Below are positions 61,231 to 64,000 of a DNA stretch of 64,000 bases, piece after piece. Position 1 is the first letter of the stretch; each line of letters opens with the position of its first letter. The stretch comes from Luteibacter sp. (GTDB lineage: Bacteria; Pseudomonadota; Gammaproteobacteria; Xanthomonadales; Rhodanobacteraceae). The position numbers and the translations under genes are program-made. The notes under the pieces were generated by a model that had not been told where the DNA came from, ran no database searches, and saw nothing but the letters and a program-made list of their open reading frames with translations. The stretch lies in NCBI RefSeq assembly GCF_009912395.1, contig NZ_WNDO01000026.1:20108-84107 (forward strand), given 5' to 3'.

Positions 61231-63153
61231 TTAAGGTGTCGCCGGGCTTGTCGTGGCGCGATCACGGTCGATGCTTTCGTCCAGGATCCGGCGGATTTCC
61301 AGGATGGCGGCCGGGGTTTCCTGCACGCTGTGGCCCGAGACGATGACCTTTTCGGAGGCCGCGCCGTCGAGGTGGGAGCTCCAGTAGGGCACCAGGCCGT
61401 CGTCGCTGGCGTCGAGCGGGCCCTCAGCCGAGCGCCGGGCGATGATCGAGTGGTAGCGCACGGCCGGGGAGATCGGCAGGTTGGCGGCGGCGCGGATGAA
61501 GGCGTCGTCGGCGCTGAGGTTGTCGATGCTGTTGGGTACCAGTCGCACGCCCTCCTTGGGGGCGTCCTTACCCATGCCGTTCACGTCGGCGATCATGCCG
61601 CCGAGGCTGGTGAGCACGGCCGGCGGCAGGCGGATCAGGTTGGCGATCAGGCGCGCGAGCTTGTTGCCGGCGAACTCGGTGCCGCGATGCGGCGCGGCGA
61701 TGAAGATCGCTTCCGTGAACTGCGGCATCGGCTGGAATTCGAGGTAGGGCTTCAGCTTGTCGGCGTGCTTTTCCATGCGCTGGCGCCGCTTGGTGTCGCC
61801 TTCGACGATGCCGTTCCACACGGCGTCGCCGGACGAGGACACCATCAGGCGCGCGATGACACCGCCCATGCTGTGGCCCACGATCACCATGTCGCGCGAG
61901 GCGGCGGCGTTCCCGTCGGGATCGAAGTAGCGCAGCGTGTCGAGGAAGGCCTTGCGGATCTCGCGGTGGTTCAGCGGAATGGGCATATTGGTGGGGTAGT
62001 AGACCTGCCACACCTGGTAGTGCCGGCGCAGGCGTTCGTCGCCGAGGATTTCGTTGGCGACGTTGACCCAGGCTTCCGGGCTGCTTGCCAGGCCATGCAG
62101 CAGCAGGATCACGCGACGATCGGGATCGTAGGGCTGCATGAGGTACACATGCGGTTTGTCGATGCCTTGCAGACGGCCGAACAGGGTGCGTAGCGATTGC
62201 GTGGCGAAGCCGGAGTGGGCGAGCCAGAGGCCGTAGCCGGCGGTGAAGTTCGCGGCGAGCGGCACGGTGGTGGCGCCGACCTGCACGGTGGATTGTCGAT
62301 ACGGGTCGTAACCGGCGAGCGTGGCGTGCCGGCTCGACAGCACCTCGTCCAGCGTGTCGCCGTCGAAGCGCAGGAAGGCGGTGGCCGACGGCGTCGGCAT
62401 CGCGCTGAAGGTGGCGTTGTTCGACGCGTCGCCGAGGTCGGCGACCAGTTCCGCACCGAGGCCGTCGCGACGGTAGACGCTACGGATGCCGACGAAGCGC
62501 AGCGCGGAAGCGGGCACCACATCGCGCGGCTGGGCATTGGCCCAGGACAGCGCGCTGACGTCTTCGCGCACGGTCGTGTCGCCGATGGTCACCGTCGATT
62601 GCTGTTCGGGCATGGCATGGGGCGGATCGGGCAGGCGGGTGACGCCGATGGTGAGCTGCTGTACCGAGTAGTTGTAGTAGTCGCGCACCTGGGTCTGGCG
62701 ATCTTCGAAGGATCGCTCGGAGGACGATCGCTCGCTGAAGAACAGGTAGGCGTAGGCGTGGCGCGCGGCTTCGAGATAGGCGCCGAGCGCATCCGGGCCC
62801 AGTTGGCCTTTCGGCAGGCCCTTGCCGGTGACCGCGCGCGCACGGACGAGCCAAAGCTCAGCGAGCGCCGACTGGCGACGTTCTTCGTCCATGGGTGTCA
62901 CGTGGATCAGCGCGTCGATGCAGGGCAGGGCATCGCGCTCGCAGGGGCGAACAGACAGCCCGGCGGTGCGCAGCGCTTCCGCGGTGCCATTGCTGAGGTG
63001 CCGCGAGGTGAGGATGTCGCCGCGCCGCTGGGCCACGTAGTCGGCGGAGGCGACGGAGCTGACCTTGACCATGGCGCAGCCGCTCGCGAGCAGGGCGAGG
63101 GCGACGAGCAGGCAGCGGTGGGCGGTGCGTAGGAAGGTGGTCACGTCAGGCAT
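61231..63153 (-). CDS. Lipoprotein alpha/beta hydrolase, lipase-like
   Basis: 640 residues. The lipobox LASGC at residues 22-26 predicts lipidation. The first ~320 residues are a helical and beta domain. The hydrolase domain begins VILLLHGLASSPEAWVNVA; the nucleophile elbow is VIVGHSMGGVIARLM. The final His could be in SGHSVQET. This size and order match a xanthomonad family of membrane-attached hydrolases; the substrate is unknown. The frame runs to 63153 with an ATG start; no good ribosome site is visible. Confidence 0.85.
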   Translation of the reverse strand: MPDVTTFLRTAHRCLLVALALLASGCAMVKVSSVASADYVAQRRGDILTSRHLSNGTAEALRTAGLSVRPCERDALPCIDALIHVTPMDEERRQSALAELWLVRARAVTGKGLPKGQLGPDALGAYLEAARHAYAYLFFSERSSSERSFEDRQTQVRDYYNYSVQQLTIGVTRLPDPPHAMPEQQSTVTIGDTTVREDVSALSWANAQPRDVVPASALRFVGIRSVYRRDGLGAELVADLGDASNNATFSAMPTPSATAFLRFDGDTLDEVLSSRHATLAGYDPYRQSTVQVGATTVPLAANFTAGYGLWLAHSGFATQSLRTLFGRLQGIDKPHVYLMQPYDPDRRVILLLHGLASSPEAWVNVANEILGDERLRRHYQVWQVYYPTNMPIPLNHREIRKAFLDTLRYFDPDGNAAASRDMVIVGHSMGGVIARLMVSSSGDAVWNGIVEGDTKRRQRMEKHADKLKPYLEFQPMPQFTEAIFIAAPHRGTEFAGNKLARLIANLIRLPPAVLTSLGGMIADVNGMGKDAPKEGVRLVPNSIDNLSADDAFIRAAANLPISPAVRYHSIIARRSAEGPLDASDDGLVPYWSSHLDGAASEKVIVSGHSVQETPAAILEIRRILDESIDRDRATTSPATP

Positions 63154-63200
63154 GGGGTGATGGCTGGCGAAATCGATACGCGCATCGTAAGCGGTTAGCT

Positions 63201-63440
63201 GCTGCGCAGCTCATGTTTTGATGGCTTCGCCGTTCTTCGGAATCGGTTGGTCGCTTTGCGATCCATGTTTTAACGGCTTGCGCCGTACAGCCGCTTCGTA
63301 GGTTTGGCTCGCCTTCAGCCTCGCAGCGGCGCTCGGACGTGCCGGTGAGGCGCCGTCGGGCCGGGGCCGCGTCGCTCCGGCTTCACCGTCCCTCGGGAAA
63401 GGTTGGCCGCTGCGCGGCCCATGTCTTATGGCTTCGCCCC
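63201..63440. repeat. Degenerate intergenic repeat units
   Basis: Three related segments (around 63201-63231, 63245-63284 and 63401-63440) share GGTTGG(T/C)CGCT and a CCATG(T)TTTA(T/A)GGCTTCGCC core. The whole 585-nt gap (63154-63738) has no credible gene and includes a further hairpin at 63500-63520 and a REP-like arm at 63645. Confidence 0.6.
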
Positions 63441-63499
63441 TTCGGGCCCGGGCGGGTGGGCGGGATTCTTCGACTCGGCTTCCATGCCTCGGCGAAGAA

Positions 63500-63520
63500 G
63501 GCCGGTCATCCTGACCGGCC
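63500..63520. terminator. Short inverted repeat
   Basis: GGCCGGTCA and TGACCGGCC pair around TCC. It lies in the repeat-rich gap and may be a terminator or part of the repeat family. Confidence 0.4.
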
Positions 63521-63644
63521 CCGCTGCGCGGTCTTGTCCTCCCACCCACCCTCGGTTACGCAATCCGCGCCACGGCCCCGGCCCGACGGCTCCTTCCAAC
63601 GGTGTCGCGGTGTCGCGGGGAAAAACCAAACCTTAGCCATCCCT

Positions 63645-63666
63645 GTAAGAGCGCGCTTGCGCGCGA
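63645..63666. repeat. Single degenerate REP-like arm
   Basis: GTAAGAGCGCGCTTGCGCGC plus GA, one mismatch from the arm at 29021; no inverted partner within 100 nt. Confidence 0.75.
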
Positions 63667-63738
63667 CACCATGATGGCCATCATTAGTCCCGTCACCGCA
63701 GATCACGGTGATCTTGCCCCTGATTTACGGACACCTAT

Positions 63739-64000
63739 CTAAGCGACATTGGCCAGCTCGTACTGCTCTGGGCTGAGGTAGCCCAGGGTCGAGTGCAGCC
63801 GGATCCGATTGTAGTCAACCTCAATGTAGTCAAACACATGAGCCTTGGCCTGCTCCCGTGTGGCGAGGTGTTCACCATGGATGGCCTCGACCTTCAGACT
63901 GTGGTTCCAACTCTCCATTGCTGCGTTGTCGTAGCAGTTGCCTCTGGCACTCATGCTGGCGATCAAAGCGTATTGCTCCAACAGGGCGCGGTGCTCGCGC
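63739..64000 (-). mobile_element. IS3-family transposase (orfB C-terminus), cut by window end
   Basis: The frame runs off the right edge without a start; the visible 87 residues include REHRALLEQYALIAS and MSARGNCYDNAAMESWNHSL, then FDYIEVDYNRIRLHSTLGYL and SPEQYE, the C-terminal third of an IS3-type DDE transposase. The last catalytic Glu is in AAMES. The insertion-sequence end probably lies near 63715-63728 (TGATTTACGGACACCT). Whether the copy is intact depends on sequence beyond the window. Confidence 0.9.

Overview
The window is GC-rich, densely packed Gram-negative DNA. Two TonB-dependent receptors, MASE1 and MEKHLA proteins, a FUSC/HlyD/outer-membrane-factor efflux operon, a retropepsin-like/RimK pair and many signal-peptide hydrolases suggest a gammaproteobacterium of the Xanthomonadales (Rhodanobacteraceae such as Luteibacter or Dyella). 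That placement is inference from gene content and codon use; no rRNA or tRNA gene was seen.

Layout. 0-5.3 kb: small secreted proteins, a siderophore-type TonB receptor and a MASE1 membrane protein. 5.5-12.1 kb: the most notable region. It holds a signal-peptide-bearing argininosuccinate-lyase-like protein, a class II lanthipeptide synthetase (LanM), a 62-residue Cys-rich precursor peptide on the same strand, and a divergent SyrD/PvdE-type peptide-exporting ABC transporter. A perfect 12-bp hairpin separates precursor and lanM. 12.2-19 kb: AraC/GyrI regulator, secreted hydrolase, an unrecognised 605-residue protein with hydrophobic helices, an omptin protease and an S10 carboxypeptidase. 19-26.9 kb: MerR, SufR-like, MEKHLA and MarR proteins, a translationally coupled four-gene efflux operon, and a LysR regulator. 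27-34 kb: SGNH hydrolase, tandem and REP-like repeats, GFA protein, catalase-peroxidase, P-loop ATPase, and an aspartyl protease with a PDZ domain. 34-45 kb: AraC regulator, esterase, M61 peptidase, HTH regulator with an SDR, pentapeptide-repeat protein, a structured RNA element before an NmrA-like gene, and a reprolysin-type metalloprotease facing a free-standing copy of its own propeptide domain. 45-53 kb: GNAT, SGNH-lectin hydrolase, MHS symporter, zinc-protease-like/rimK operon, and a two-component system. 53-58.3 kb: an operon of TonB receptor, phytase-like esterase and a secreted CYTH-like protein. 58-64 kb: ilvE, a DUF4124 protein, metF, a lipoprotein lipase-like hydrolase, degenerate repeats, and an IS3-type transposase cut by the window edge.

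Together the genes describe envelope and secreted degradation (proteases, esterases, lipases), nutrient uptake through TonB receptors, aromatic-acid-type efflux, and a compact RiPP locus. The RiPP locus, the exported lyase-like protein beside it, the detached propeptide and the structured RNA are the best candidates for new biology. The annotation comes from reading sequence and translations by eye; family names are recognition calls that were not searched against databases.
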